Below, piece by piece: positions 10,488 to 19,058 of a stretch of DNA of 64,000 nucleotides (within the stretch, counting starts at the first letter, position 1; each line of letters starts with the position of its first letter). The DNA lies in NCBI GenBank assembly GCA_030645235.1, contig JAUSMV010000032.1:26744-90743 (forward strand). Direction: 5' to 3'. Made by a program: the position numbers and the translations under genes. Source of the stretch: Parvibaculum sp. (GTDB lineage Bacteria; Pseudomonadota; Alphaproteobacteria; Parvibaculales; Parvibaculaceae). The notes under the pieces are model-generated. The model was not told where the DNA came from, ran no database searches, and saw nothing but the letters and a program-made list of their open reading frames with translations.

Positions 10488-10892
10488 ATGGCTGCACCGC
10501 GACAGGTAGAGCGTCCGCTTTCGCCGCATCTCCAGATTTATCGCTTCACCATCACCATGGCGATGTCGATCATCCACCGTATTACCGGCGTCGGTCTTTA
10601 TGGCGGTACCGCGCTTCTGGCCTGGTGGCTTATCGCGCTTGCGACCGGACCGGACGCTTATGCGATGTTTATGTCGGTTGCGGGATCATGGATCGGCAAG
10701 CTCGTGCTTTTCGGCTTCACCTGGGCGCTTGTTAATCATCTCCTGAGCGGCTTGCGCTATTTCTGGTGGGACGCTGTTTTGGCGTTTGAGAAGAAGACCG
10801 CCGATCTCATCAGTTGGTCGGCAGCCATTGGCGGGGTGTTGCTCACGGTTGCTATTTGGGCAGCTGCAATCTGCCTGCGGGGGGCATTGTAA
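10488..10892 (+). CDS. sdhC: Succinate dehydrogenase cytochrome b556 subunit
   Basis: Membrane anchor of complex II. The family signature RPLSPHLQIYRFTITMAMSI is followed by IIHRITGVGLYGG, three predicted transmembrane segments, and the probable haem-ligand histidine in ALVNHLLSGLRYFWWD. It has 134 residues. The stop overlaps the start of sdhD by one base (TAATG). The 148 bp upstream carry no gene I can support and should hold the sdh promoter. Confidence 0.95.
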   Translation: MAAPRQVERPLSPHLQIYRFTITMAMSIIHRITGVGLYGGTALLAWWLIALATGPDAYAMFMSVAGSWIGKLVLFGFTWALVNHLLSGLRYFWWDAVLAFEKKTADLISWSAAIGGVLLTVAIWAAAICLRGAL

Positions 10893-11281
10893 TGTCCAAA
10901 CAAGACATGCGTACACCTCTGGCCAAAATCCTCCATCTGGGTTCAGCGAAATCGGGCACTGAGGATCATGTGATCCAGCGCGCAACGGCTTTGGCCATCG
11001 CGCCGCTCAGTGTCTTTGCCATCGTCTCGGTCGTGGCGCTTATTGGCGCTGACTATGAGACAGCGCGCGCCTATGTTGGCCATCCGCTGATCTCGATTCT
11101 TCTCATCGCACTTATCAGCGCATTCGTGCTTCACATGCGCATCGGTGTGAAAATCACGATTGAGGACTATGTGCATTCTGAAGGTCTTAAGCATTATTCG
11201 CTTCTGGCCAATTCCTTCTTTTCCTACGGCATCGGTCTGGCCTGCATTTATGCAGCACTCAAGATCGGCTTTGGTTCCTGA
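10892..11281 (+). CDS. sdhD: Succinate dehydrogenase hydrophobic membrane anchor subunit
   Basis: Second membrane anchor of complex II, 129 residues, with three hydrophobic helices. The conserved HMRIGVKITIEDYVHSE segment carries the candidate haem ligand and quinone-site residues. The true start MSKQDMRTPLAKILHLGSA follows directly on the sdhC stop; a longer frame from 10814 only runs through sdhC in another frame. Confidence 0.94.
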   Translation: MSKQDMRTPLAKILHLGSAKSGTEDHVIQRATALAIAPLSVFAIVSVVALIGADYETARAYVGHPLISILLIALISAFVLHMRIGVKITIEDYVHSEGLKHYSLLANSFFSYGIGLACIYAALKIGFGS

Positions 11282-11305
11282 TATTTAACGCGTCGAGACA
11301 AGACC

Positions 11306-13105
11306 ATGTCAGCATCGCAATCTTATACGTTCATCGACCATACCTTCGACGCGGTTGTCGTCGGCGCGGGTGGCGCGGGACTTCGCGCGACGCTTGGCTG
11401 CGTTGAAAAAGGTTTGAAGACGGCAAACATCACCAAGGTGTTTCCGACGCGCAGTCATACGGTTGCGGCTCAAGGCGGCGTTGCCGCCTCGCTCGGCAAT
11501 ATGGGTCCCGATGACTGGCGCTGGCATATGTATGACACGGTCAAAGGGTCAGACTGGCTCGGCGATCAAGATGCGATCGAGTATCTCTGCCGTCATGCGC
11601 CGGAAGCTGTTTATGAGCTTGAGCACTTTGGTGTGCCCTTCTCGCGCACCGAAGACGGTAAGATTTATCAACGCCCCTTTGGCGGCATGACAACGAATTT
11701 CGGCGAAGGTATTGCCCAGCGCACCTGCGCTGCTGCCGACCGTACCGGTCATGCGATGCTCCACACGCTTTACGGTCAGTCGCTGCGCCACAACGCTGAA
11801 TTCTATATTGAGTATTTTGCCATCGACCTCATCATGGACGAAAGCGGCGTATGCCGCGGTGTTGTGGCGATCGATATGGCGACGGGCGAAATCCATCGTT
11901 TCCGTTCATCGCTCGTGATTTTGGCGACAGGTGGTTATGGCCGTGCTTATTTCTCAGCGACATCGGCCCATACCTGCACAGGTGACGGCAATGCGATGGT
12001 GTTGCGTGCCGGTCTGCCGCTGCAAGACATGGAATTTGTGCAGTTCCATCCGACCGGCATTTATGGGTCCGGCTGTCTCATCACGGAAGGCTCGCGCGGC
12101 GAAGGTGGCTATCTCGTCAATTCCGCAGGCGAGCGTTTCATGGAGCGCTATGCGCCGTCAGCCAAAGACCTGGCTTCGCGTGACGTGGTGAGCCGCGCCA
12201 TGACGATTGAAATCCGCGAAGGTCGCGGCGTTGGTCCAGACAAGGATCATATTTTCCTGCATCTTGATCATCTCGATCCGAAAATCCTTGCTGAACGTCT
12301 GCCCGGCATTTCTGAATCTGCCCGCATCTTTGCAGGTGTTGATGTGACGAAGGAGCCGATCCCTGTGCTCCCGACCGTGCATTACAATATGGGTGGTATC
12401 CCGACCAATTATCACGGTCAGGTTCTGACGTTGAAAGACGGCAATCCCGATACCGTCGTGCCGGGCCTCATGGCTATCGGCGAAGCAGCTTGCGTGTCGG
12501 TTCACGGCGCCAATCGTCTTGGTTCCAATTCGCTCATTGATCTTGTTGTGTTTGGCCGCGCCGCTGGCATTAAAGCCGCCGAGCTCGTAACGCCCGGTGC
12601 GCGTCAGCCGGAATTCAAGAAGGGTGACGGTGACAATGCGCTCGCCCGTCTCGATCATTTCCGCAATGCCAATGGCTCGACGCCAACCTCGGTGTTGCGT
12701 GGCCGCATGCAGCGCGTGATGCAGGATGATGTGGCTGTGTTCCGCACCGGTGAAACACTTGAGCAGGGCCGCAAGCGTATTGCTGAAGTTCATGCTGCGA
12801 TGCCCGACATTCGTGTCTCGGATCGTTCACTCGTCTGGAACTCAGACCTCATTGAAACGCTTGAGTTCGACAATCTCATCGTGCAGGCCATTGCGACCGT
12901 TGAGGGCGCGGTGGGCCGCAAGGAAAGCCGCGGCGCGCATGCGCGTGAAGATTATCCGGATCGTGATGATGAAAACTGGATGAAGCACACGCTCTGCTGG
13001 GTCGATGACAAATCGGGCAAGCCGCGCGTCGATTACCGTCCGGTCCATACTTACACGATGTCGAACGATATCGATTACATCAAACCAAAGGCACGCGTTT
13101 ACTGA
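11306..13105 (+). CDS. sdhA: Succinate dehydrogenase flavoprotein subunit
   Basis: FAD-containing catalytic subunit that oxidises succinate to fumarate in the TCA cycle. The dinucleotide-binding [15 protein letters not shown] lies near residue 17. The flavin-attachment region [18 protein letters not shown] follows, then catalytic segments [20 protein letters not shown] and the [13 protein letters not shown] motif. It has 599 residues, full length. It sits between sdhD and sdhB. Confidence 0.98.
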   Translation: MSASQSYTFIDHTFDAVVVGAGGAGLRATLGCVEKGLKTANITKVFPTRSHTVAAQGGVAASLGNMGPDDWRWHMYDTVKGSDWLGDQDAIEYLCRHAPEAVYELEHFGVPFSRTEDGKIYQRPFGGMTTNFGEGIAQRTCAAADRTGHAMLHTLYGQSLRHNAEFYIEYFAIDLIMDESGVCRGVVAIDMATGEIHRFRSSLVILATGGYGRAYFSATSAHTCTGDGNAMVLRAGLPLQDMEFVQFHPTGIYGSGCLITEGSRGEGGYLVNSAGERFMERYAPSAKDLASRDVVSRAMTIEIREGRGVGPDKDHIFLHLDHLDPKILAERLPGISESARIFAGVDVTKEPIPVLPTVHYNMGGIPTNYHGQVLTLKDGNPDTVVPGLMAIGEAACVSVHGANRLGSNSLIDLVVFGRAAGIKAAELVTPGARQPEFKKGDGDNALARLDHFRNANGSTPTSVLRGRMQRVMQDDVAVFRTGETLEQGRKRIAEVHAAMPDIRVSDRSLVWNSDLIETLEFDNLIVQAIATVEGAVGRKESRGAHAREDYPDRDDENWMKHTLCWVDDKSGKPRVDYRPVHTYTMSNDIDYIKPKARVY

Positions 13106-13124
13106 CGCGCTAAAGGGTTGAAAC

Positions 13125-13901
13125 ATGGTTCAATTTACGCTGCCAAAAAATTCAAAGCCCACTGAAGGCCGTACCTTCAAGGCCGAGGGCGCAAAGCGCG
13201 TCAAAAACTTCCGCGTTTATCGCTGGTCGCCAGATGATGACAAAAATCCGAGCATCGACACGTTCGAGGTTGATCTAGATAAGTGCGGACCGATGGTGCT
13301 CGATGCGCTCATCAAGATCAAAAATGAAGTCGATCAGACGCTGACGTTCCGTCGCTCATGCCGTGAAGGCATTTGCGGCTCTTGCGCCATGAATATCGAT
13401 GGTCAGAACACGCTCGCTTGCACTAAAGGCATCGACGAGTGCAAAGGCGACGTCAAAATCTACCCGTTACCCAGCATGGGCGTGATCAAGGACCTCGTAC
13501 CTGATCTTACTGGCTTTTATGCGCAGCATGCTTCGATTGAGCCGTGGCTTCAGACGAAATCGCCGACACCTGAAAAAGAGTGGAAGCAATCCCATGATGA
13601 CCGCGAAAAGCTCGACGGGCTTTATGAGTGCATTCTCTGCGCCTGCTGCACCACGTCCTGCCCGTCCTATTGGTGGAACGGTGACCGCTATCTCGGCCCC
13701 GCGACATTGTTGCAGGCCTATCGCTGGCTTGCCGACAGCCGCGACGAAGCCAAGGGTGAACGCCTTGATAATCTTGAAGATCCGTTCCGTCTTTATCGCT
13801 GCCACACGATCATGAACTGCGCCAAGACCTGCCCCAAGGGTTTGAACCCAGCCAAGGCTATTGCCGAAATTAAAAAGATGATGGTCGAACGCCAGGCGTA
13901 A
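13125..13901 (+). CDS. sdhB: Succinate dehydrogenase iron-sulfur subunit
   Basis: Electron-transfer subunit of complex II with three clusters. The [2Fe-2S] ligands are in [13 protein letters not shown] plus a later Cys near residue 107; the [4Fe-4S] and [3Fe-4S] ligands are in [16 protein letters not shown] and [17 protein letters not shown]. It has 258 residues. It is the last gene of the sdhCDAB operon and is followed by a good terminator. Confidence 0.98.
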   Translation: MVQFTLPKNSKPTEGRTFKAEGAKRVKNFRVYRWSPDDDKNPSIDTFEVDLDKCGPMVLDALIKIKNEVDQTLTFRRSCREGICGSCAMNIDGQNTLACTKGIDECKGDVKIYPLPSMGVIKDLVPDLTGFYAQHASIEPWLQTKSPTPEKEWKQSHDDREKLDGLYECILCACCTTSCPSYWWNGDRYLGPATLLQAYRWLADSRDEAKGERLDNLEDPFRLYRCHTIMNCAKTCPKGLNPAKAIAEIKKMMVERQA

Positions 13902-13921
13902 ATTTACGCGCATAGAAATTC

Positions 13922-13952
13922 AAAAGGCCGTCTCGTTGAGGCGGCCTTTTTG
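13922..13952 (+). terminator. Intrinsic terminator after sdhB
   Basis: AAAAGGCCG and CGGCCTTTT form a perfect stem with a U-rich tail, 20 bp past the sdhB stop. Its symmetric A/T flanks mean it could also work on the other strand. Confidence 0.85.
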
Positions 13953-13967
13953 TTTTAGGATCACGCC

Positions 13968-14363
13968 ATGAACGAAATGGAAAAACATCAGGGCCAATGC
14001 CATTGCGGCGCGGTGCGGTTTGAAGTCGAGACGATGCATGATGTTGTCATCGATGATTGCAATTGCTCGGTCTGCACCAAGACGGGTTTCCTGCATCTGA
14101 TCGTGCCAGCCTCGCGCTTTCATATTTTGCAGGGCGAGGATCAGCTCACCACCTACACGTTCAACACGGGCGTGGCCAAGCACCTCTTTTGCAAAATCTG
14201 CGGCGTCAAACCGTTCTATGTGCCGCGGTCAAACCCCGATGGCTGGAGCGTTAATTTTCGTTGTCTCAACCGCGATGAATTTGGCGTGGTTGATATCCGA
14301 CCTTTTGATGGTCAGAACTGGGAAGCGAATGCGGGCGTCTTAAGCGATCTCAGCAAAGATTAA
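13968..14363 (+). CDS. GFA-family (CENP-V/glutathione-dependent formaldehyde-activating) protein
   Basis: Small zinc-binding protein of 131 residues. The family cysteines are visible: GQCHCGAVRFEV (about residue 9), CNCSVC (about residue 30) and FCKICGVKPFYVPRSNP (about residue 70). AGGA lies 7 nt before the ATG. Most members have no proven substrate; activity on S-hydroxymethylglutathione is documented for few of them, so I do not assign a reaction. It starts just after the sdh terminator and appears to be a single-gene unit. Confidence 0.88.
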   Translation: MNEMEKHQGQCHCGAVRFEVETMHDVVIDDCNCSVCTKTGFLHLIVPASRFHILQGEDQLTTYTFNTGVAKHLFCKICGVKPFYVPRSNPDGWSVNFRCLNRDEFGVVDIRPFDGQNWEANAGVLSDLSKD

Positions 14364-14369
14364 GCTGAC

Positions 14370-14921
14370 CTACTCGACCACATATTCGGAACTCGGCGGT
14401 GTGTATTCGGCGAGGAAGAGTAGCGCGTATTTCAGGTCGGAATAGGTTTTGAAGCGGCAATCGCTGTCTGTTTTTTCGATATGAAAATCGCTGAGTTTCT
14501 TGCCGTGGGCTTTGGCGACATCGTTAAAGTCGGAGCAGACGGGCGCGTAAGCAAACCAGCTTTTTCCCTTCTGACGAAAAAGCCCATACATCGGGTTGCC
14601 CGTGATGCCATCCGGCATAGCGACACCGACGAAGTCACCTTGCCTCATATCGTCAAACATGGCGCGGAAAGGTTTGTCATCCTGCGGCGTAAACAGATAG
14701 CCAACATCAAGACGTTTGACGCTAGCCTCGCTCGGTTTGTCGTGAGTCCGCTTGCCCTCTTCGTCAAGCGTATAGAGCCTGAGCTTTGTCCCGTCAGCGA
14801 GCGGATAGTCCGCATCGTCAGGTCCGAAAAGCGGCATCACGGAGACAAAGCAACCGGAGAGAAGAACAGCTACAGAGGCGAGGGCAAACCATCTGGCAAA
14901 TGGCATCCGTGTAAGGGACAT
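14370..14921 (-). CDS. Putative lipoprotein of unknown function
   Basis: A 183-residue protein with a lipoprotein signal peptide: a basic N terminus (MSLTRMPFARW), a hydrophobic stretch and lipobox LLSGC near residue 23. I recognise no domain in the mature part, which contains two later cysteines that could form a disulphide. AAGGAG precedes the start. It points toward the GFA gene, leaving 6 bp between the stops. Confidence 0.7.
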   Translation of the reverse strand: MSLTRMPFARWFALASVAVLLSGCFVSVMPLFGPDDADYPLADGTKLRLYTLDEEGKRTHDKPSEASVKRLDVGYLFTPQDDKPFRAMFDDMRQGDFVGVAMPDGITGNPMYGLFRQKGKSWFAYAPVCSDFNDVAKAHGKKLSDFHIEKTDSDCRFKTYSDLKYALLFLAEYTPPSSEYVVE

Positions 14922-14984
14922 GGGGGAGCTCCTTGCGATGACCTTTGAATGCTGCTCTAGCCGTTCATCTGAAGCAAACGAAAA

Positions 14985-15175
14985 GAAAAGGCCCGTATCA
15001 GAGGAGTGACACGGGCCTTATGAAACAGGGCAAGAGATATGCCGGGGCCTGACTAGGCTTAACGGGGCTCTGCCCATACACTACTGAACATGAAATCAAC
15101 ACGTTCAAACTTTGCACCACGCCGTGTGTGACGGCGTGGGGGCAAGTTTAAGGACTGAAGTTGAATGCTAAGTGA
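14985..15175 (-). ncRNA. Candidate structured small RNA with its own terminator
   Basis: No open frame of note, but three strong stem-loops in 180 bp. In minus-strand order: a long hairpin at 15107-15149 (9-bp GC-rich stem CCACGCCGT/ACGGCGTGG extended by AAACTT/AAGTTT, with outer TCAAC/GTTGA at 15096/15164); a nested hairpin at 15028-15075; and AAGGCCCGT/ACGGGCCTT at 14988-15019, which on the minus strand is followed by TTTTCTTTT. The last could instead terminate the monooxygenase-like gene at 15230-15538. I could not match the whole to a known RNA family. Confidence 0.4.
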
Positions 15176-15229
15176 ACAGAGCGGAATGAGACCTAAAAAT
15201 TTCGGTTACTATTTTGTAACGTTGAAAAA

Positions 15230-15538
15230 TTAAGTCTGCGGTTTTGCGGGCTTTTCCGCGATGGTGCGGATATGCATGTCGGGCTTTGCGCTCGTGAGAT
15301 CGCGCAGTTTTTTCACGAAGTCGAGGCAATAGTCCTGTTCGAAATGGAAACTGACGGCGTCGTGGTCCTTCCATTCTTCATAGAAAAAGAATGTGCCTGG
15401 TTCCATGACGTCTTCAAAATACCAATAGTTGAGACAGCCTGCTTCCTTACGCGACAACAGGACCTGCCGTTCTGAAATCTCAAAGAATGCTTGTTGTTTG
15501 TCACTGGGTATTGTCATGCGCCCGGTAATAACAATCAT
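15230..15538 (-). CDS. Antibiotic biosynthesis monooxygenase (ABM) domain protein
   Basis: A 102-residue ferredoxin-like dimeric alpha-beta barrel protein of the putative quinol monooxygenase (YgiN-like) type. The pattern MIVITGRMTIPSDKQQAF, then SRKEAGCLNYWYFEDV and FFFYEEWKDHDAVSFHF, is characteristic. Such proteins act on quinones or small aromatics; the substrate here is unknown. Just past its stop lies a GTTAC/GTAAC inverted repeat (15205-15220), then the structured intergenic locus. Confidence 0.8.
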   Translation of the reverse strand: MIVITGRMTIPSDKQQAFFEISERQVLLSRKEAGCLNYWYFEDVMEPGTFFFYEEWKDHDAVSFHFEQDYCLDFVKKLRDLTSAKPDMHIRTIAEKPAKPQT

Positions 15539-15570
15539 TATTGTGTCCTGTTGCGTTTTATCTCAAAGAA

Positions 15571-15603
15571 AAACCCGCGCACCTGTGGAGGTGCGCGGGT
15601 TTG
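15571..15603 (-). terminator. Intrinsic terminator for the Ala/Pro-rich protein gene
   Basis: AAACCCGCGCACC and GGTGCGCGGGTTT form a 13-bp perfect stem with a 7-nt loop. On the minus strand the stem is followed by a T-rich run, matching the end of the gene at 15626. Confidence 0.8.
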
Positions 15604-15625
15604 ACTTCTACTGCCGTGATTTATC

Positions 15626-15913
15626 TTACGGCTTTGTTTGTTCTTCGGGCGCTGCCGGTGTCATTTCAGACGGCGCGGCATCGACAGGAGCAGCTTCGGG
15701 CGCGGCCGGTGTTTCAGCAGCCGGTGCTTCAGCAGCTGGTGCTTCGGCAGCGGGAGCTTCTGCAGCAGGGGCTTCAGCCGCTGGCGCCATTTCGCTTGTC
15801 GGTGCCATAGCATCAGCCGGAGCTGCTGCTTCTTTGTTGGTCATGTTGTAGCCGAAATACAAAACGCCTGCGATTACGATCACGGCAACAATCAGTTTAA
15901 CGGTATTGGACAT
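15626..15913 (-). CDS. Small membrane-anchored Ala/Pro/Glu-rich repeat protein
   Basis: A 95-residue protein. Residues 5-22 (VKLIVAVIVIAGVLYFGY) form one hydrophobic segment, either a membrane anchor or an uncleaved signal. The rest is low-complexity with about five tandem copies of the pentapeptide APAAE, ending PEEQTKP. A GAGG ribosome binding site supports the start at 15913; the longer frame to 16027 has none. It is probably an inner-membrane protein with a flexible periplasmic tail. I do not recognise a family. Confidence 0.65.
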   Translation of the reverse strand: MSNTVKLIVAVIVIAGVLYFGYNMTNKEAAAPADAMAPTSEMAPAAEAPAAEAPAAEAPAAEAPAAETPAAPEAAPVDAAPSEMTPAAPEEQTKP

Positions 15914-16235
15914 TGTAATTCCTCTTCCCCAGAGTTCCCTGGCCCTAGTTGGACCACAGGTGGTCCTGCTCCGGTCACCCCGGAGTTTCCAACTTGCAAT
16001 GCTAGAGCATGGACTGATTTGTGCCACTTACAAACAGGATCAAAATGCGTGATTTTGTGACCTTGCATGCAAGCCCCCCTCCCAGCTTGCAAAAATGCAA
16101 CGCTTAAGGGCGTTTCGGGCTATGCCAAGCCTTGCCCCTGAGGGGTGCCAGGGGCTAACTAATGCCACAAAAAGCGCCAAAACCGGCTTTGACCGGAGGC
16201 GTATGAACAACAGTGAGCGCGAGGGACGACGGGTC
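15914..16235. promoter_or_regulatory. Structured intergenic region with TTGCA-type repeats upstream of mmsA
   Basis: No gene seen. Two small hairpins lie next to each other (GGACCAC/GTGGTCC and CTCCGG/CCGGAG, about 15954-15985). Toward mmsA there are three related sites: TTGCAA at 15994-15999, the 12-bp palindrome CTTGCATGCAAG at 16062-16073, and TTGCAAAAATGCAA at 16087-16100. Repeated TTGCAA sites resemble those reported for short-chain acyl-CoA regulators of the ScfR/PccR type, which would suit mmsA, but the regulator is not identified. Confidence 0.4.
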
Positions 16236-17735
16236 ATGGTCAAGGAACTGACGCATTTTATCGGCGGCAAGCATGTCAAAGGCACAAGCGGTCGCTTCCT
16301 TGATGTGACGAACCCCAACACGGGCGAAGTTACCGCCCGCACGCCGCTCGCCACCACCGCTGAACTGCGTGCCGCCGTTGCCGTTGCTGCTGCCGCTTTT
16401 CCTGAATGGGCCGCCACCAACCCGCAGCGCCGCGCACGCGTGATGTTCGAGTTCAAGCGGCTCCTTGAAGCCAATATGAACGAGCTTGCCATGATGCTCT
16501 CGCTTGAGCATGGCAAAGTGCTGGCGGACGCGCGCGGCGACGTGCAGCGCGGTCTTGAGGTCATCGAATTTGCCTGCGGTATCCCGCATCTCCAGAAAGG
16601 CGAATTCACCGAAGGTGCCGGTCCCGGTATCGACATGTATTCAATGCGTCAACCTCTGGGTGTCGGCGCAGGCATCACACCGTTCAACTTCCCCGCTATG
16701 ATCCCGATGTGGATGTTCGGCGTCGCCATTGCCTGCGGCAACACCTTTATCCTGAAGCCGTCGGAAAAAGATCCGTCAGTGCCGATCCGTTTGGCTGAAC
16801 TTCTCCTCGAAGCGGGCGCCCCTGCCGGTGTGCTCAATGTTGTGAACGGCGACAAGGAAGCGGTCGATGCGATCCTCACTGACCCGACCATTCAGGCTGT
16901 GAGCTTTGTGGGTTCCTCCGACATCGCGCAATACATCTATGCGACGGGTGCGGCGAACGGCAAACGTGTGCAGGCGATGGGTGGCGCGAAGAACCACGCG
17001 ATCATCATGCCGGATGCCGATATGGATCAGGTCGTGAACGATCTCATCGGTTCGGCCTATGGCTCGGCGGGCGAGCGCTGCATGGCGCTGCCGGTGGCGG
17101 TGCCTGTGGGCGAAGAAACCGCTGACCGCCTCATCGAAAAACTCATCCCCCGCGTGCAGGCCTTGAAGATCGGCACATCGACCGATCCCGAAAGCGATTA
17201 CGGTCCGCTCGTTTCGCGCGCTCATATGGAAAAAGTGCGTGGCTACATTGATCTTGCCGTCAAAGAAGGCGCGAAGCTCGTCGTCGATGGCCGTGGCTTC
17301 AAATTGCAGGGCTATGAAAACGGTTTCTTCCTTGGCGGGTGCCTGTTCGACAATGTGACGCCCGACATGAAGACCTATAAGGAAGAAATCTTTGGGCCGG
17401 TGCTTCAGATCGTGCGTGCGAAAACCTTTGAAGAGGCCGCAGAGCTCCCCACTAAACATCAGTATGGCAATGGTGTTGCGATCTTCACACGTGACGGCGA
17501 TGCGGCACGCTCGTTTGCGGCGCGTGTGCAGGTCGGCATGGTCGGCATCAACGTGCCGATCCCGGTGCCGCTGGCATACCATAGCTTCGGCGGCTGGAAG
17601 CGGTCTGCCTTTGGCGATACCAACCAGCACGGCACTGAGGGCGTGAAATTCTGGACCAAAGTTAAAACCGTCACGTCGCGTTGGCCCACCGGCGTCAAGG
17701 AAGGTTCGTCTTTCGTCATTCCTACAATGGGATAG
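16236..17735 (+). CDS. mmsA: CoA-acylating methylmalonate-semialdehyde dehydrogenase
   Basis: Oxidises methylmalonate (or malonate) semialdehyde to propionyl-CoA (or acetyl-CoA) in valine, inositol and beta-alanine breakdown. Family features: FIGGKHVKGTSGRFLDVTNP at the N terminus, GITPFNFPAMIPMWM, the catalytic Cys in GSAGERCMALPVAVP (about residue 287), and KEEIFGPVLQIVRA. The start MVKELTHF gives 499 residues, the usual length, with GAGGG upstream; an ATG at 16203 would add 11 residues. Confidence 0.95.
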   Translation: MVKELTHFIGGKHVKGTSGRFLDVTNPNTGEVTARTPLATTAELRAAVAVAAAAFPEWAATNPQRRARVMFEFKRLLEANMNELAMMLSLEHGKVLADARGDVQRGLEVIEFACGIPHLQKGEFTEGAGPGIDMYSMRQPLGVGAGITPFNFPAMIPMWMFGVAIACGNTFILKPSEKDPSVPIRLAELLLEAGAPAGVLNVVNGDKEAVDAILTDPTIQAVSFVGSSDIAQYIYATGAANGKRVQAMGGAKNHAIIMPDADMDQVVNDLIGSAYGSAGERCMALPVAVPVGEETADRLIEKLIPRVQALKIGTSTDPESDYGPLVSRAHMEKVRGYIDLAVKEGAKLVVDGRGFKLQGYENGFFLGGCLFDNVTPDMKTYKEEIFGPVLQIVRAKTFEEAAELPTKHQYGNGVAIFTRDGDAARSFAARVQVGMVGINVPIPVPLAYHSFGGWKRSAFGDTNQHGTEGVKFWTKVKTVTSRWPTGVKEGSSFVIPTMG

Positions 17736-17817
17736 GTTTTGGCAGAATGAGATGACAAATGGCGCTTCCATATGGTCGCGCCATTTGCTTTTCTGGCGGC
17801 CCCTTAAGGAGACGTTC

Positions 17818-18669
17818 ATGTCCGACCTCATCGACCTCGACGCTTATTTTCAGCGTATCGGCTACACAGGCTCGCGCGTACCGACGCTTGAGACATTGCG
17901 CGCGCTTCATTTTGCGCATTCAACATCGATCCCGTTTGAAAATCTCACCGTGCTGGCAGGTGAGCCTGTGCTGATTGATCTCGTGTCACTGCAAAAGAAA
18001 ATCGTTGGCAATAATCGCGGTGGTTATTGCTTCGAGGTCAACGGTCTCTTTGCTGCCGTGCTGCGCGCGCTGGGCTTTAAGGTGACGACGCTGATCGGTC
18101 GTGTGCGCTGGAAAGCGCCCGAAGAAATTGAATCCAACCGCTCGCATATGATGAGCCTCATCGATCTGCCGGAAGGCCGCTTCCTCGCTGATATCGGTTT
18201 TGGCGGCCTCACCATGACGGGACCCGTGCCTTTCGTACTTGATGAAGAGTTGCCGACGCCGCATGAGCCGCGCCGTCTTCTTGCCCGCGATGTGTCGGGG
18301 AGCGCAGGGTTTGAGTTGCAGGCCAAACTCGGTCCCGACAATTGGGCACCGATCTACCGCTTTACGTTGGAGCCAAATGGCCCGGTTGATTACGAACAGG
18401 CAAGCTGGTTCACCTCGACGCATCCGGGATCGATCTTCAAACAATTCCTGATCGTGGGCCGTCCGACACCGACGGAGCGCAAGACGCTCTTCAACACGCT
18501 TTTTACGATCCGTGATCTTGCGGGCAATGGCGACACGCGCGTTCTCAAAACTGTCGATGAGATTGCCGACGTACTTGCTGAGCATTTCGACTTGCGCCTG
18601 AGCGACGCGGACAAGGCCGTAATGCTCGCGCCTTATTTCAAAGCCTGGCAGGCGATGGAAGGCAGTTAG
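17818..18669 (+). CDS. Arylamine N-acetyltransferase
   Basis: Transfers acetyl from acetyl-CoA to arylamines or hydrazines. A Cys-His-Asp triad is recognisable: Cys in NNRGGYCFEVNGLF (about residue 70), His in NRSHMMSLIDLP (about residue 110) and Asp in FLADIGFGG (about residue 125). Length 283 residues, typical for the family. AAGGAG precedes MSDLIDLD, so the longer frame from 17752 is rejected. Its stop overlaps the convergent MazG-like gene by 4 bp. Confidence 0.9.
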   Translation: MSDLIDLDAYFQRIGYTGSRVPTLETLRALHFAHSTSIPFENLTVLAGEPVLIDLVSLQKKIVGNNRGGYCFEVNGLFAAVLRALGFKVTTLIGRVRWKAPEEIESNRSHMMSLIDLPEGRFLADIGFGGLTMTGPVPFVLDEELPTPHEPRRLLARDVSGSAGFELQAKLGPDNWAPIYRFTLEPNGPVDYEQASWFTSTHPGSIFKQFLIVGRPTPTERKTLFNTLFTIRDLAGNGDTRVLKTVDEIADVLAEHFDLRLSDADKAVMLAPYFKAWQAMEGS

Positions 18670-18980
18670 TCGCCTGTTGGATCAAAACGCCATTTGCGTG
18701 TGATGGCGGGGGCGAGATCGATCTGATGCCGATGCGCAAAGAGCAGAATGTGACCGAGGAGGTCTGCTGTTTCATCCGCCAGATCATGGCTGAGGTCTTC
18801 ATCCGAACGCCCGCGCTTGCGGCCTCGCTCTGTCAGCTTCATCCAAACTTGCGTAAGCTCGCCAAGCTCTTCCTGCATTTTCAGGATGAACCAATCGTCG
18901 TTTCGCGTTATGCCGTTGCCTTCGGCATAAGAGATAGAGGCTTTTTCAAAACGGGCGGCGAGGTCGGCCAAGGCCTTCAT
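18666..18980 (-). CDS. MazG-like nucleotide pyrophosphohydrolase
   Basis: A 104-residue all-alpha NTP-PPase-type protein. The metal-binding pattern is visible as EELGELTQVW (about residue 37) and DLADETADLLGHILLF (about residue 70). The substrate is unknown; such proteins remove pyrophosphate from non-canonical or damaged nucleotides. GGAG is correctly spaced for the ATG at 18980; an ATG at 18992 is the alternative. A long upstream extension of this frame (to 19859) runs antisense through zapE and is rejected. Confidence 0.75.
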   Translation of the reverse strand: MKALADLAARFEKASISYAEGNGITRNDDWFILKMQEELGELTQVWMKLTERGRKRGRSDEDLSHDLADETADLLGHILLFAHRHQIDLAPAITRKWRFDPTGD

Positions 18981-19058
18981 GAGCTTCTCCATGATATTTG
19001 GATACGATAATAGGCTTGTGATGTTCTTGCAATGTTCCATCGATGTGGCGGCGGGTTT

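Noticed and set aside
15700..15800. Short tandem repeats considered as a CRISPR array
   Set aside because: The units are 15-bp coding repeats without unique spacers.
16776..17831. 351-codon minus-strand frame across mmsA
   Set aside because: Antisense shadow of mmsA; composition and lack of motifs match a non-coding frame.
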